DNA of 64,000 bases from Bdellovibrio bacteriovorus (GTDB taxonomy: Bacteria > Bdellovibrionota > Bdellovibrionia > Bdellovibrionales > Bdellovibrionaceae). The notes under the pieces were generated by a model. It did no database searches. It was not told the DNA's origin and saw nothing but the letters and a program-made list of their open reading frames with translations. The position numbers and the translations under genes are program-made. Where the stretch lies: NCBI RefSeq assembly GCF_002208115.1, contig NZ_CP020946.1, positions 186,001 to 250,000 of the forward strand, given 5' to 3'. This document shows positions 26,927 to 36,465 of this stretch, piece after piece. Each line of letters starts with the position of its first letter. Position 1 is the first letter of the stretch.

Positions 26927-26993
26927 TGAGCTGGCGGGGCCGCGAGTCTGGCCCGGGACTTGATATCTCCTACTTCCGAAAATAGGAGATGCT

Positions 26994-28211
26994 ATGAAAT
27001 CACTTTTTACCGTCCTTCCGTTTGCTCTGGTTCTGGCGGCTTGTCAGCCGGGTTCTGACTCCAACGGCGACCGTCCCCAAGAAGTCGTTCAGACTGCAAA
27101 TCCCGACGACCCTCAGAATCCGGACTCGAAGTCCACTTCAGAGCCCTCCGTCACAGTGTCTTTAGATCGTGAAGCAGAGCCCGGTGCAGTTATGGTTCGT
27201 ATCACCAAAGATAACAGTTCTTTCGGCATCGAGACGGTCGAAAGACTCGAAGTGAGCTCGGGCACTTCGGTCAGCGTTCCGGTCAACGGGGTGGATGTTG
27301 TTGATCGTCTTACCACCTCACGCAATGACCTGCGCCCTTGGCACTATAAATATGTCATTCACACAAATCACGGCCAGTTGGTTAAAGAGGTTCGGGTTTT
27401 AAAGGATTGGACCTTGGCAGAATCTGTTCGTATCTCTGATTTCAAAATCGAATCCAATCGTATTGAGCTTCGCAAACTGATTCTGAAAGAGGGAGCTGTC
27501 CTGATCACTGAGGGGCGTGACCTGCAGATTGACGCCGATGAACTTCGCAGTGACGCTTACACAAGCCTTCAAACCTTCACCGCTAAAGACATTGAAATGT
27601 CCAACACCACAAAGGTTCCTGGTCAGGGTGGGGGACGTCTGATTCTGAATTTTAAATATGCGACCGGCCTGTTGAAAATTGAAATGCGCGGACATCGCGG
27701 TTCTCGTGGTGAAAAAGGCATTGATGCGACTCAAGAGCGTCCGGCCCAAGCTGCCAGTGGCACGGCGGGAGCATTTCATCCGGGTTTTCCGGGCGGCCTT
27801 GATAACGGTGGCGAGCGTCCGAGCTGTGTCAGACAGCCTACCGACGGTCAGAGAGGTGCGAATGGCGTAGCGGGTGCCGACGGCTTCAATGGCTTCCAAG
27901 GAGGTTCTTCCGGTTCACTTTATCTGACGCTGCAATCAGCAAGGTTCTTTGACTACGAAGTCGTCTTTGTTCCTGGTGAAGGAGGCGAGGGTGGTGAGGG
28001 CGGCAAAGGCCAGCCGGGAGGCTTGGGTGGTCCGGCAGGAGCTTCTGCGCCTCTTTGCAGAAAAGCGAAAGCTGGAGCAGATGGTGCCAGCGGAGCTACC
28101 GGCCTTAAAGGCCAACAAGGCGCTGTGGGTATTTTGGGTGAATTCTGTCTAACGGTGGGGAGCAAAGGCACTTCTTGTGTGACCCGCGATCGATTCTCTG
28201 GAGGTTTATAA
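26994..28211 (+). CDS. Collagen-like lipoprotein
   Basis: 405 residues from ATG 26994 (AGGAGATGCT upstream). The lipobox is LAAC. Residues 25-50 form a Pro/Asp/Ser linker, the middle (50-230) looks like beta sandwich domains, and the last 170 residues contain four Gly-x-y collagen-like runs (GHRGSRGEKG; GQRGANGVAGADG; GEGGEGGEGGKGQPGG; GADGASGATGLKGQQG) separated by short globular pieces with cysteines (PSCVR, PLCRK, EFCL, TSCV). Short broken Gly repeats in bacteria may form triple helices or only flexible Gly-rich loops. Its TAA overlaps the next ATG (TAATG), so both are co-translated. Confidence 0.8.
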   Translation: MKSLFTVLPFALVLAACQPGSDSNGDRPQEVVQTANPDDPQNPDSKSTSEPSVTVSLDREAEPGAVMVRITKDNSSFGIETVERLEVSSGTSVSVPVNGVDVVDRLTTSRNDLRPWHYKYVIHTNHGQLVKEVRVLKDWTLAESVRISDFKIESNRIELRKLILKEGAVLITEGRDLQIDADELRSDAYTSLQTFTAKDIEMSNTTKVPGQGGGRLILNFKYATGLLKIEMRGHRGSRGEKGIDATQERPAQAASGTAGAFHPGFPGGLDNGGERPSCVRQPTDGQRGANGVAGADGFNGFQGGSSGSLYLTLQSARFFDYEVVFVPGEGGEGGEGGKGQPGGLGGPAGASAPLCRKAKAGADGASGATGLKGQQGAVGILGEFCLTVGSKGTSCVTRDRFSGGL

Positions 28212-30931
28212 TGAAAAACAAACTTATTCCCCTGACGGTAAGTGTGGTGCTGACCTTGTCTGCTTGTGCCCCTCAAAAAGAGACAGTGCGGGAGATCGTT
28301 CGTACAGGGGACAGCGCCGATATTCTCGATAACACATCATTATTTCCATTCTGGGAACAGGTGGCGGCGGGCAGAAGCCCGAACCCAGCCCTGGCCGAGC
28401 TGTTGATCCCGTATTTGTCAGAGCAGGATCGCTCCAAGTATCTGACAGCCAATGCGGCTGATGACACTGTTCTTGCGGCACTTGAAAGTGACCGTCAGAT
28501 GGCTAAAAACATTTATCTGCTACAAACCCTGGGCTTCCGAAATGATCCCTCGGTTTTGAATTTTACTTTGAACTATAAATACAACCAGATGTCCTTTAGT
28601 GCGAAGGGCCTCAGGGATGATTTCAATTTGAAATTGCAGATTCAGAGGCAGAATCAGGCCATGGACAGTCTGTTGAAAACTTACTCTGAAAGAGCGCAGA
28701 AGCTGGCAACCGAACTGATGCCGGCCTACATTCAGCAGCTAAGCCCCGAGGATCAGAAAAAACTTTCTGCTGCTGTTAAGGGTCCTCGCGCTGAGGCCAT
28801 TGAAAATACAGTTGAGATCCTGAAACGTTACGACAAAATTCTTGCCGCTTATAGTTTCCACGACGAAGACAACACCAAGCTGGTTGTTATCGGGCTTGTG
28901 GCCGGGGCTGTGGTGGATCACCTGGCAAAGCAACCCAGCATCCAAGAGCTGATTAAGAAAGCCCGTGAGGTCGGAGATATTGCTGCAAAGGTGCGTGAAG
29001 CCGCGTCCTTGGTTCAGCTGATCCAGGACAGTCGTCAAAAGATGGGCGACGACTGGAAGTCGGCCAAAGGCGCCATGGAAGCAATCCTTCAGGAAATCAA
29101 AAAAAGCAAATGGGAGCTTGAGTTCCGCCCAGAGACCCGTGTGGAATCTCTGCGCTTGATGAGCGACGCCCTGACCGGGAATCTGCAGTCCGCCGAGGGG
29201 CAAGGGCCTTTAAGTGAACCACAGGCCATCAATAAGAATATTGAAACATTTGTTAACAGTGCAGCTTCGGCGGCCGGTCGTCTGGACACGATCTTGAATG
29301 CGACGGAAAAACTGGCGGTCACGCTGGGAATCAAAATTGATCCGGGTGTGCAAAAGGCTATTGATACGGCTCGCACTGTGGCCTCGGTAGTAAATCTGAC
29401 TCAGTCGGTGATGAGCGCTTATGCCTCTGGAGGATTGATCGGTGCGATGAGCATGGTGGCTGGTGGTCCGGGGCCGGCATTGATGGGGGCTGTTTCCGGA
29501 GCGGCGATGCAGGCAGAAATGGCGGCCGACCTTAAGGCCATCCGTCGTGAGCTTGCAGAAATCAAACAACTGCAAAAGCAGATGATCGAAATTCAGCTTG
29601 AAACCATGAAAATGATCCGCGAACTCGCAGTTGTTGTTGAAGCTTATCACAAGATAGAAATGCGCAAGCTTCAAGAAATCAAGTCCATGATTGTGATGGA
29701 TATCGAGGCGCAAAGACTTCTCACGCACTCAGAAATTAATTCTTGCGAAAAGATGATTCAATACGGTGTCAGCATGAATGCTGATCGTTCCCAGCCGTAT
29801 CGCTTGGGTAGTGTTCGTACCGTTGAGGCCACAAGGCAGCTTCTGAAAACCTCTTTGCAGGAAAAAGGAGCGCTGGTGCGATTTGCCCGTTCCTCGGGAG
29901 AGTCTAACTATGAAACCTGCCAGCGAAGCATGACCAAAGCTTTTGGCAGCAAAAACGCCAACGAAAATCCGGTTCAGTTTGTGGCAAACTTCCGCAATGA
30001 CGAGCTGGCGACTTTTCACAAAGATATTTACCAGCCTCTGGTGGAAGCTCTTCAAAGCAAAAAGATTATTTCTTATCCGGTCATGCTGACGGGTTTGCAT
30101 CTTCCGGCGGTCAATGCAGATTCTTTAAGACGTAAGGTTGAATATGCAATCCGTGGTGAAGGAGCTGTTCACGGTGTTGAACAGTATGACCTGATCAATC
30201 TGATTTCAACGGAGGGGCTTGAACGCTACGTGGAAAATCTGCTGGTGCTTCATCCAATTCTTTCTTATGACAAGGCTGATTGGCTGGCGGCAGAAAAAGA
30301 CGTCAACACTCTGAAAGAGCGCTACAATATCAGCTGGGCCAGATCTAATTATTGGCTTGAAAATGCGCTGTCTCTGGTGCAGTCCGCGATTGCCCAGGAA
30401 AGTCTGATGGCTGGAGAGCCCTTGATGCCGGGTTTGGCGGATCAGTTTGGCAGCTTGAGTGAAGTCACAGAATGCAGGGAAGACAATCTTCCCAGCCAGC
30501 GTTTGGCGTGTGCCGTCCGTCGCAATGGGATTTTGAACAAGAACCTTCTTGGTTTCGTGATCAGACAGCGTATTCCGGTCGAAGGGTTGCGAACTCACTA
30601 TCAGAAGGCGCTTTCCGGACTTAAGACTCAGGCCCTTGAGCAGGCTTTGGGGTTGGACTTTGCTGGTAAAATCAAAGTGAAAGAGCCTAAAGAAAAGGAG
30701 GAGGGCAAAGAAAAGTATCTGGTCTTTTCCTGGCCGGATAAAGACGGGCTTTACGAAACCCGTTTGCCATCTCCTGATGAAGTCATTCGTGGGGAAATTG
30801 TATATACCAGCAACATGAAGCGCCTGCTGGTACTTCAGGATAAGCTGATTGAAGCCTATCTTGAGGTGACTCCAATGGCGGTGGATGAAAGCGTGCAAAA
30901 ACAAGTGCGCCGGATGATTCTGCAGAAATAA
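28211..30931 (+). CDS. Large alpha-helical lipoprotein of unknown function
   Basis: 906 residues from ATG 28211 (GGAGG upstream). The lipobox is LSAC. Most of the chain is predicted helical. Hydrophobic segments lie around residues 222-236 (LVVIGLVAGAVV) and 402-433 (a Gly/Ala-rich stretch such as GGLIGAMSMVAGG), followed by a long coiled coil (436-506). This helix-hydrophobic hairpin-helix plan recalls alpha-pore-forming proteins, but no family is recognised and that reading is speculative. Four or more cysteines in the C-terminal half could pair. It is co-translated with the collagen-like lipoprotein. Confidence 0.75.
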   Translation: MKNKLIPLTVSVVLTLSACAPQKETVREIVRTGDSADILDNTSLFPFWEQVAAGRSPNPALAELLIPYLSEQDRSKYLTANAADDTVLAALESDRQMAKNIYLLQTLGFRNDPSVLNFTLNYKYNQMSFSAKGLRDDFNLKLQIQRQNQAMDSLLKTYSERAQKLATELMPAYIQQLSPEDQKKLSAAVKGPRAEAIENTVEILKRYDKILAAYSFHDEDNTKLVVIGLVAGAVVDHLAKQPSIQELIKKAREVGDIAAKVREAASLVQLIQDSRQKMGDDWKSAKGAMEAILQEIKKSKWELEFRPETRVESLRLMSDALTGNLQSAEGQGPLSEPQAINKNIETFVNSAASAAGRLDTILNATEKLAVTLGIKIDPGVQKAIDTARTVASVVNLTQSVMSAYASGGLIGAMSMVAGGPGPALMGAVSGAAMQAEMAADLKAIRRELAEIKQLQKQMIEIQLETMKMIRELAVVVEAYHKIEMRKLQEIKSMIVMDIEAQRLLTHSEINSCEKMIQYGVSMNADRSQPYRLGSVRTVEATRQLLKTSLQEKGALVRFARSSGESNYETCQRSMTKAFGSKNANENPVQFVANFRNDELATFHKDIYQPLVEALQSKKIISYPVMLTGLHLPAVNADSLRRKVEYAIRGEGAVHGVEQYDLINLISTEGLERYVENLLVLHPILSYDKADWLAAEKDVNTLKERYNISWARSNYWLENALSLVQSAIAQESLMAGEPLMPGLADQFGSLSEVTECREDNLPSQRLACAVRRNGILNKNLLGFVIRQRIPVEGLRTHYQKALSGLKTQALEQALGLDFAGKIKVKEPKEKEEGKEKYLVFSWPDKDGLYETRLPSPDEVIRGEIVYTSNMKRLLVLQDKLIEAYLEVTPMAVDESVQKQVRRMILQK

Positions 30932-30934
30932 AAA

Positions 30935-30965
30935 AAAGAGGAGCCTTGCGGGGCTCCTCTTTCAT
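30935..30965. terminator. Bidirectional terminator
   Basis: AAAGAGGAGCC (30935-30945) pairs with GGCTCCTCTTT (30952-30962). It has A-rich and T-rich flanks and lies between the convergent 906-residue lipoprotein gene and icd. Confidence 0.9.
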
Positions 30966-30987
30966 TTTGTCTTTTAGGACAAATCAA

Positions 30988-32217
30988 TTACATGGAAAGA
31001 GCTTTTTTCAAGTTCTCATCCAACTTCGCCAGGAACGGCTCAGTGTTCATGTACTTGTCAGCTGGAACTTTGTCGCCATAGATGCAAACGGCAAGGTCTT
31101 TGGTCATGAAACCAGCTTCAACAGTCTCAACGCAGACTTTTTCCAAAGTCTGAGCGAACTTCACAAGCTCCTGGTTGTTATCCAGGTTACCACGGTGCTC
31201 AAGACCGCGAGTCCATGCAAAGATGGAAGCGATTGGATTCGTGGAAGTTGGCTTGCCTTGCTGGTGCTGACGGTAGTGACGAGTCACTGTGCCGTGCGCT
31301 GCTTCAGATTCCATGGTTTTACCGTCTGGAGTGACCAATACGGAAGTCATCAGACCCAAAGAACCGAAACCCTGAGCCACGGTATCGGACTGAACGTCGC
31401 CGTCGTAGTTCTTACATGCCCATACGAAGTTACCATTCCATTTCAAAGCGGAAGCAACCATGTCGTCGATCAGACGGTGCTCGTAAGTGATGCCGGCAGC
31501 ATCGAACTTCACTTTGAATTCTTTTTGATAGATCTCTTCGAAGATGTCTTTGAAGCGACCATCGTATTTTTTCAGGATGGTGTTTTTAGTGGATAGGTAC
31601 AACGGCCATTTTTTGCTCAACGCCTGGTTGAAGCAAGAACGTGCGAAACCAGTGATGGATTCGTCAGTGTTGTACATGGTCAATGCAACGCCATCACCTT
31701 TGAAGTTGTAAACTTCGTGAGTGATCGTTTCGCCACCGTTTTCAGGCTGGAAAGTCACAGTCAGCTTGCCTTTGCCTTTGGTAACGAAATCAGTTGCACG
31801 GTATTGGTCACCGAAAGCGTGACGACCGATGCAGATGGGCGCTGTCCAGTTAGGAACCAAACGAGGCACGTTTTTGCAGATGATTGGTTCACGGAAAACA
31901 GTACCATCCAAAATGTTACGGATAGTGCCGTTCGGGGACTTCCACATTTGTTTCAGGTTGAATTCTTTTACGCGAGCTTCGTCCGGAGTGATCGTCGCGC
32001 ATTTGATACCCACGTTGTACTTTTTGATCGCTTCCGCAGCGTCAACAGTCACTTGGTCGTTGGTGGCATCACGATGCTCCATGCCCAAGTCGTAGTACTT
32101 AATGTCGATATCAAGGTATGGAAGGATCAATTGTTGTTTGATGAATTTCCAGATGATTCTTGTCATTTCATCACCGTCGAGTTCAACGACGGGATTGGCA
32201 ACTTTGATTTTTTTCAT
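30988..32217 (-). CDS. icd: NADP-dependent isocitrate dehydrogenase
   Basis: 409 residues, cytosolic TCA-cycle enzyme making 2-oxoglutarate and [19 protein letters not shown] at the N-terminus, the substrate loop [19 protein letters not shown] and the later [20 protein letters not shown] are typical of the type II (eukaryote-like, IDH1/2) branch rather than the E. coli Icd branch. Length agrees with that branch. The start at 32217 has AAAGGAC upstream. Confidence 0.96.
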   Translation of the reverse strand: MKKIKVANPVVELDGDEMTRIIWKFIKQQLILPYLDIDIKYYDLGMEHRDATNDQVTVDAAEAIKKYNVGIKCATITPDEARVKEFNLKQMWKSPNGTIRNILDGTVFREPIICKNVPRLVPNWTAPICIGRHAFGDQYRATDFVTKGKGKLTVTFQPENGGETITHEVYNFKGDGVALTMYNTDESITGFARSCFNQALSKKWPLYLSTKNTILKKYDGRFKDIFEEIYQKEFKVKFDAAGITYEHRLIDDMVASALKWNGNFVWACKNYDGDVQSDTVAQGFGSLGLMTSVLVTPDGKTMESEAAHGTVTRHYRQHQQGKPTSTNPIASIFAWTRGLEHRGNLDNNQELVKFAQTLEKVCVETVEAGFMTKDLAVCIYGDKVPADKYMNTEPFLAKLDENLKKALSM

Positions 32218-32403
32218 AAGTCGGTGTCCTTTGTGATTGGATTATAGAAGCCCTGAAAATATAGAATGCCCCTGCCGCGATGACAAAGAAAAACAGGGCA
32301 TCAAAACCTTCGGACAGCGCCTGAATGGCTGTTTAAGCCACAAAACTGAAGTGAATGCCCTGTTAACGCAAAGTATTGAAATCTCGGAAGAGTTCAAAAA
32401 CTT

Positions 32404-33006
32404 CTATTTCAAAAGCGCTCGTTCCAGAAAGACCAGATGGCCGTCGATAGCTTCGTTCAAAGCGGCCTTATTGGTCAGGCTTTGGAATTGACCATCGATC
32501 ATCAAAACCGAGAAACCATGAATGCCGGACCAAACCGACCGGCCCGCCTCTTCGGGATTGGATTTTTTAAAGATCTGGGACTTCATGCCGTCGTGCAGGC
32601 AGTCGGCCAGAATCGCAAAGGCCTTATAGCCCGCGGCTTCAAGCTCTGCGCGCTGGTCTTTGGCGCAGCGAAGCTCCTGATGAAACATCGCCCGGTAATG
32701 ACCTGAATGGCTTAAGGCAAACTCAATATAAGTTCTTCCCAAAGCCGTGAGACGCTGACGGGGGCTGCGAAGGCCTGCGGTGGAATTTTCAAAAGCGGCA
32801 ATAAGGTTGTTAAAACCCTCTTCGGCGATATGTGAAAGCAGATCCTGCTTGGATTTAAAGTGGCGGTAAACAGCGGTGTGGCTCACTTTGAGGCTTTGCG
32901 CGATTTCGCGTAAAGTAAAATCGGCTTCGCCTTTTTTTTGAATGATTTCAACCGTCTTTTTAATGGCGGCCGTTTTAAGGTCACCATGATGATATGTCTT
33001 TGCCAT
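32404..33006 (-). CDS. TetR-family transcriptional regulator
   Basis: 200 residues. The N-terminal helix-turn-helix (ADFTLREIAQSLKVSHTAVY-RHFKSKQDLL) is typical TetR; the C-terminal ligand domain is all-helical. It is divergent from the DoxX/quinone reductase operon, and the 64-bp spacer holds a long palindrome that is its likely operator. It therefore probably represses both itself and that operon; an electrophile or quinone-type inducer is an inference from the target genes. Confidence 0.9.
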   Translation of the reverse strand: MAKTYHHGDLKTAAIKKTVEIIQKKGEADFTLREIAQSLKVSHTAVYRHFKSKQDLLSHIAEEGFNNLIAAFENSTAGLRSPRQRLTALGRTYIEFALSHSGHYRAMFHQELRCAKDQRAELEAAGYKAFAILADCLHDGMKSQIFKKSNPEEAGRSVWSGIHGFSVLMIDGQFQSLTNKAALNEAIDGHLVFLERALLK

Positions 33007-33032
33007 GAAATAAAGACTAGCACCCCTTTTCT

Positions 33033-33072
33033 ATGTTTACAATGGTCACATTAATGTTAACATTGTAAACAT
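33033..33072. promoter_or_regulatory. TetR operator covering the start of the DoxX gene
   Basis: ATGTTTACAATG (33033-33044) and CATTGTAAACAT (33061-33072) form a perfect 12-bp inverted repeat. Overlapping the right half, AATGTTAACATT (33053-33064) is itself a perfect palindrome. The right arm runs into the start codon at 33071. TACAAT (33038-33043) could be a -10 element. Confidence 0.7.
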
Positions 33073-33517
33073 GAAAAAGCTCAATGCCTTTTACCGTATG
33101 TTAATCGTGTTTTCTTTGTTGGCGCTGGCGGCCAAGGCCGGCGGACTGCTGGCCACCTGGAGGGAGGTCCCTCTGTGGATCATGATTCAGGTCTTTTTCT
33201 TTGCCGGGGTCAGTCACTTTACGCCGCTTCGTCATGAGTTCGTGAAAATGATTCCGCCGGTGTTGCCGGCGAAAATGCTTTTGGTCTATGTGACCGGGGC
33301 GCTGGAAATTCTGGGCGCCGTGGATCTGGCAGATCCGGTCACGCGTCCTTTTGCCGCCAAGGCGCTGATTGTGTTTTTGATTCTGGTTTTCCCGGCCAAT
33401 TACTATGCCGCCAAGCATGACATCCGCTTCCGGGGTGCCAAGCCATTGTCAGTGCTTCAGCGCGGTTTGGTGCAGGCCGCTTTCATTGCCGCTTTGTATG
33501 TGGGGGGTGTCGCATGA
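33071..33517 (+). CDS. DoxX-like membrane protein
   Basis: 148 residues with four predicted membrane helices (about 10-28, 36-52, 72-88, 98-115, plus a short C-terminal one). The residue pattern FFAGVSHFTPLRHEFVKMIPP is typical of DoxX-like small membrane proteins. The ATG lies at the end of the TetR operator with no ribosome site, so the mRNA may be leaderless or very short-leadered. It overlaps the following reductase gene by 4 nt. Confidence 0.8.
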   Translation: MKKLNAFYRMLIVFSLLALAAKAGGLLATWREVPLWIMIQVFFFAGVSHFTPLRHEFVKMIPPVLPAKMLLVYVTGALEILGAVDLADPVTRPFAAKALIVFLILVFPANYYAAKHDIRFRGAKPLSVLQRGLVQAAFIAALYVGGVA

Positions 33518-34092
33518 AAAAGATTTTGATCCTGAACGGTCATCCGAACGAAGCAGCACTTTGCGGGTCCTTGGCGCAAAAATACTTTGATGGTGCGAAG
33601 GATGCCGGATTTGACGTGAAGTTGGTGCATCTGTCACGTTTGCAGTTTGATCCAATTTTGCATAAAGGTTATCTGCAGATTCAGGAGCTAGAGCCTGACC
33701 TGGTTCAAATTCAAAAAGACATCCTGTGGTCGGAACACATTGTGATCGTTCATCCCATCTGGTGGGGAACGGTGCCGGCTTTGTTAAAAGGTTTCCTGGA
33801 TCGAGTCCTGCTTCCGGGTTTTGCATTTAAGTATCGCAAGGACAATCCGTTGTGGGATCGTTTGTTGAAAGGTCGCACGGGCAGACTGATTATTACGACG
33901 GATGCACCATGGTGGTGGAACAAGTTTGTAAATTGGAATCCGGCGATTCATATGATGAAAACCACCGTGTTGGAGTTCTGTGGCGTCAAACCGGTGAAGG
34001 TCACACAGTTTGATGAAGTCAAAAACAGAAAGGCCCCACAGATAGAGGCCTTCCTGCAAAAAACTTACGAATTGGGAAAGAAGGGGATTTAA
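33514..34092 (+). CDS. NAD(P)H-quinone oxidoreductase, flavodoxin fold (NQO1/KefF type)
   Basis: 192 residues. The FMN/FAD fold is shown by ILILNGHPNEAALCGSLAQK and HPIWWGTVPALLKGFLDRVL, both characteristic of the NQO1-like flavodoxin_2 family. It reduces quinones by two electrons in the cytosol. It overlaps the DoxX stop (ATGA), so the two are translationally coupled under the TetR regulator. Confidence 0.92.
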   Translation: MKKILILNGHPNEAALCGSLAQKYFDGAKDAGFDVKLVHLSRLQFDPILHKGYLQIQELEPDLVQIQKDILWSEHIVIVHPIWWGTVPALLKGFLDRVLLPGFAFKYRKDNPLWDRLLKGRTGRLIITTDAPWWWNKFVNWNPAIHMMKTTVLEFCGVKPVKVTQFDEVKNRKAPQIEAFLQKTYELGKKGI

Positions 34093-34107
34093 GCCCCCTT
34101 CCACCGA

Positions 34108-34410
34108 TTACCTTTGCAGACTGAAAGGGTTTTGTAAGCGGGTTTCCAACAGCTTGGTTTCTGTCTCCAAAGTCTCGAAAGACTTTTCTGGATTTGAATA
34201 GCGCACCAGTTTCGGTCCATTGATCGTCCAAGACGCCAATGCAAGCATCATCCTTGTGGATTTGTACGCGAGGTACAGAAGGAAGCTTGTTACTTGACCG
34301 GCCTTTTTCACGCTTTCAACAGAAACATCAGCTGAGGTTTCGACGAGACTCATAAAGTATCGTTCGTTTTGGAATTCCCATTCTTTCTTCTTACGCATTA
34401 GAGCGTTCAT
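34108..34410 (-). CDS. Small hypothetical protein
   Basis: 100 residues from ATG 34410, which has a very strong ribosome site (GAGGAGGAAGC). A hydrophobic segment around residues 45-63 (FLLYLAYKSTRMMLALASW) may be membrane-associated or amphipathic; the rest is charged, with Glu/Thr-rich repeats near the end (FETLETETKLLETRL). No family is recognised. It converges on the quinone reductase gene with 15 bp between stops. Confidence 0.7.
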   Translation of the reverse strand: MNALMRKKKEWEFQNERYFMSLVETSADVSVESVKKAGQVTSFLLYLAYKSTRMMLALASWTINGPKLVRYSNPEKSFETLETETKLLETRLQNPFSLQR

Positions 34411-34491
34411 AGCTTCCTCCTCAGGATTAATGATGCTTGCAAGGCGCGGTGGCAAAAGGCCGTTTTGACCGTGCGGATGCAAGAGTTGAAA

Positions 34492-34544
34492 TTTCAGACC
34501 GTCAGGCGAAATCGCCCCATGCGAACACGCCTGAGGGACTGAAA
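34492..34544. other. Long imperfect hairpin in a 430-bp gap
   Basis: TTTCAGACCGTCAGGCG (34492-34508) and CGCCTGAGGGACTGAAA (34528-34544) pair at 15 of 17 positions. There is no T run on either side, so it is not an ordinary terminator. Within it, GGCGAAATCGCC is a smaller perfect hairpin. Apart from this and a small ORF (34646-34723), I see nothing in 34411-34840. Confidence 0.5.
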
Positions 34545-34645
34545 AAATAAAATTGTTTTTGGGTTAAGATCCAAGAATCAGACGCGGCAAAGCGTTTTAA
34601 TTCTTAGAATAGCAGTTCAATTGTCGTGGGATTGAATCTGAGTAC

Positions 34646-34723
34646 CTATGATTGGATATCAGAGGCCATCCCGATGACTGCGGATCCGTGGTGATTGGAT
34701 TTTTTAATGTTCATCAATTTCAT
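34646..34723 (-). CDS. Possible 25-residue small protein
   Basis: ATG 34723 is preceded by AAAGGAGGCC with good spacing, and the frame runs 25 codons to TAG (34648-34646). It begins MKLMNIKKSNHHGSAVIGMA. The strong ribosome site is the main support; there is no homology I can see. It lies between the LysR gene and the 100-residue gene, on their strand. Confidence 0.35.
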   Translation of the reverse strand: MKLMNIKKSNHHGSAVIGMASDIQS

Positions 34724-34840
34724 TGATGGCCTCCTTTCAATAGAGTGATTTCAAATATCGGCGAAGATGCTGAAAAAGTAAACTAAATTTTTTGAAATCA
34801 TTGATCAGAGCCAGTTCCAAGTTGGAACTTGAATGCGTAA

Positions 34841-35713
34841 TTACGTTTTCTTTGTCAGAGATTCGACAAGTTGTTTGAAATACGGCGGCATTTCGGTGCG
34901 TGGATACCATGCAAGCGCCACGGAATAATCCAGATGCAAATCACTCGCAAGAAGACAAAGACTGCCCTCTTTAATATAAGGCCGCGCGAATTCTTCCGTC
35001 AGAGTCGAATAACCCAGTCCCTGTTGCAGCATGTAGGTCAGCGCATCGATGTTGTTGGCATAGTTACGTAATTTTTGCGCTTTTCCGGCAAGTTTGTACT
35101 TCTTTAGCAGATCCAACGTCACCGTGTCTTGAGGATCAAAATCAATAATCGGTTCGTTGGTTAAAATATCATCGAGCGTTCTTTTCTTCCACGCAGAAGC
35201 TCCCACCAGAACATATCGTTCCGGGGCGAGCGTCTTGGAATCCAGCTCCAGCCCCACTTGACTTGCAGGCAAAGCCCCAATCTGGGCAAAGCCGGTTTTT
35301 AGTTTTCCTAAAACACTGTCGGTGTCGGTGATATCAAAGCGCACGCGCAGCTTCGGATTCTTTTTCATCACCAAGCTGGCTTTAGGGATGATCCGCGAAC
35401 GCATCAGTGTGGAAGTTCCACTGATGCAGACTTCAAAGAAGCTGGATTCTTTTTTGCCGGAAATTTTAGACAGGGTGTCCCCTTCGAGATCGCGGGCGGC
35501 CTGGACATAGCGCAGAAGGGATTCCCCTTCCTGGGTCAGACGCATGCCTTTACGGGAGCGGGTGAACAGCGTCACACCCAGTTGCTTTTCCAGGCTCCGG
35601 ATTCGTTGGGTCACCCCTGTCTGGGTGAGATTTACCATTTTAGCAGCTTCCAGGACCGTGCCCTTTTGGACGACGGCCCAGAAAGCTTCAAGGGAAGGGC
35701 TCAGTAAACTCAT
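34841..35713 (-). CDS. LysR-family transcriptional regulator
   Basis: 290 residues. The N-terminal winged HTH (VLEAAKMVNLTQTGVTQRIRS-type, then LEKQLGVTLFTRSRKGMRLT) is of the ArgP/LysG kind, and the C-terminal half is a periplasmic-binding-like effector domain. It is divergent from a secreted protein gene 86 bp away, which is the natural candidate target. No ligand can be told from sequence. Confidence 0.92.
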   Translation of the reverse strand: MSLLSPSLEAFWAVVQKGTVLEAAKMVNLTQTGVTQRIRSLEKQLGVTLFTRSRKGMRLTQEGESLLRYVQAARDLEGDTLSKISGKKESSFFEVCISGTSTLMRSRIIPKASLVMKKNPKLRVRFDITDTDSVLGKLKTGFAQIGALPASQVGLELDSKTLAPERYVLVGASAWKKRTLDDILTNEPIIDFDPQDTVTLDLLKKYKLAGKAQKLRNYANNIDALTYMLQQGLGYSTLTEEFARPYIKEGSLCLLASDLHLDYSVALAWYPRTEMPPYFKQLVESLTKKT

Positions 35714-35799
35714 TTAAAATCATATTAAAATAAAATATATGAATTATACAAATACTTTGTTTGAAAATAATTTCGCCTCCAACAACGTAGGAGGTTGTC

Positions 35800-36294
35800 G
35801 TGAAATTTAAGTCTTTGATGGTTCTTTCCGGTTTGATTCTTTCCACCACAGCGGCGCAGGCGGATTGTTTCCTTGATCGTGCCAGCAGTTATCAGTGTTC
35901 TTTCCCGAAGCAGATCACCTGCACGAAAGAAGCGGACCCTGCCACTGGCGGTAACACGCAGCAATTGTCTGTAACTTTCGATGACCAAGGGAAAGTGACT
36001 TACGATCTTTCAACTTGGGTTGCTGGGAAATGTCCAAGCCGTAACTGCGGCAGCGAAGTCCAATACACGAACGAAGGTTCCAGCGCAGAGCCAGGAAAAA
36101 CCGGCGGCGTGAACAACTACAATGATCACCAGTTGGTTTTGAATGTTGCAAACGGCAATGGCCTTGAGTTCCTGATGATCCTGGAGCACAAAATGCCACA
36201 GGCTTTGCAGTCCTTTGTTCCGATGACTGTGAAGACTTTGCAGGTTCAAGGCACAGAGCTGACAGGAAAAGGCACAAAGTGGGTCTGCCACTAG
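35800..36294 (+). CDS. Cysteine-rich secreted hypothetical protein
   Basis: 164 residues from GTG 35800 (TAGGAGG 6 nt upstream). The signal peptide is cut after AQA. Six cysteines (DCFL, YQCS, ITCT, KCPSRNC, WVCH) suggest three disulfides. No family is recognised. It is divergent from the LysR regulator, so it may be its target. Confidence 0.8.
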   Translation: MKFKSLMVLSGLILSTTAAQADCFLDRASSYQCSFPKQITCTKEADPATGGNTQQLSVTFDDQGKVTYDLSTWVAGKCPSRNCGSEVQYTNEGSSAEPGKTGGVNNYNDHQLVLNVANGNGLEFLMILEHKMPQALQSFVPMTVKTLQVQGTELTGKGTKWVCH

Positions 36295-36465
36295 TCTGCT
36301 GACCGGATTATCCCACGACAAAGTGGTATTTCGGGGCTTCTGAGTCGCGGTTTAAAGGGTCTTTTTGACAAAAGACTTGGAAAACCGTCAACTGATTCAG
36401 GGGACAAACTAAGGCCGATGCCTTTATAGTGGCCTCGGGTTTTAGTTTGGACAAAGGAGTCCCGG

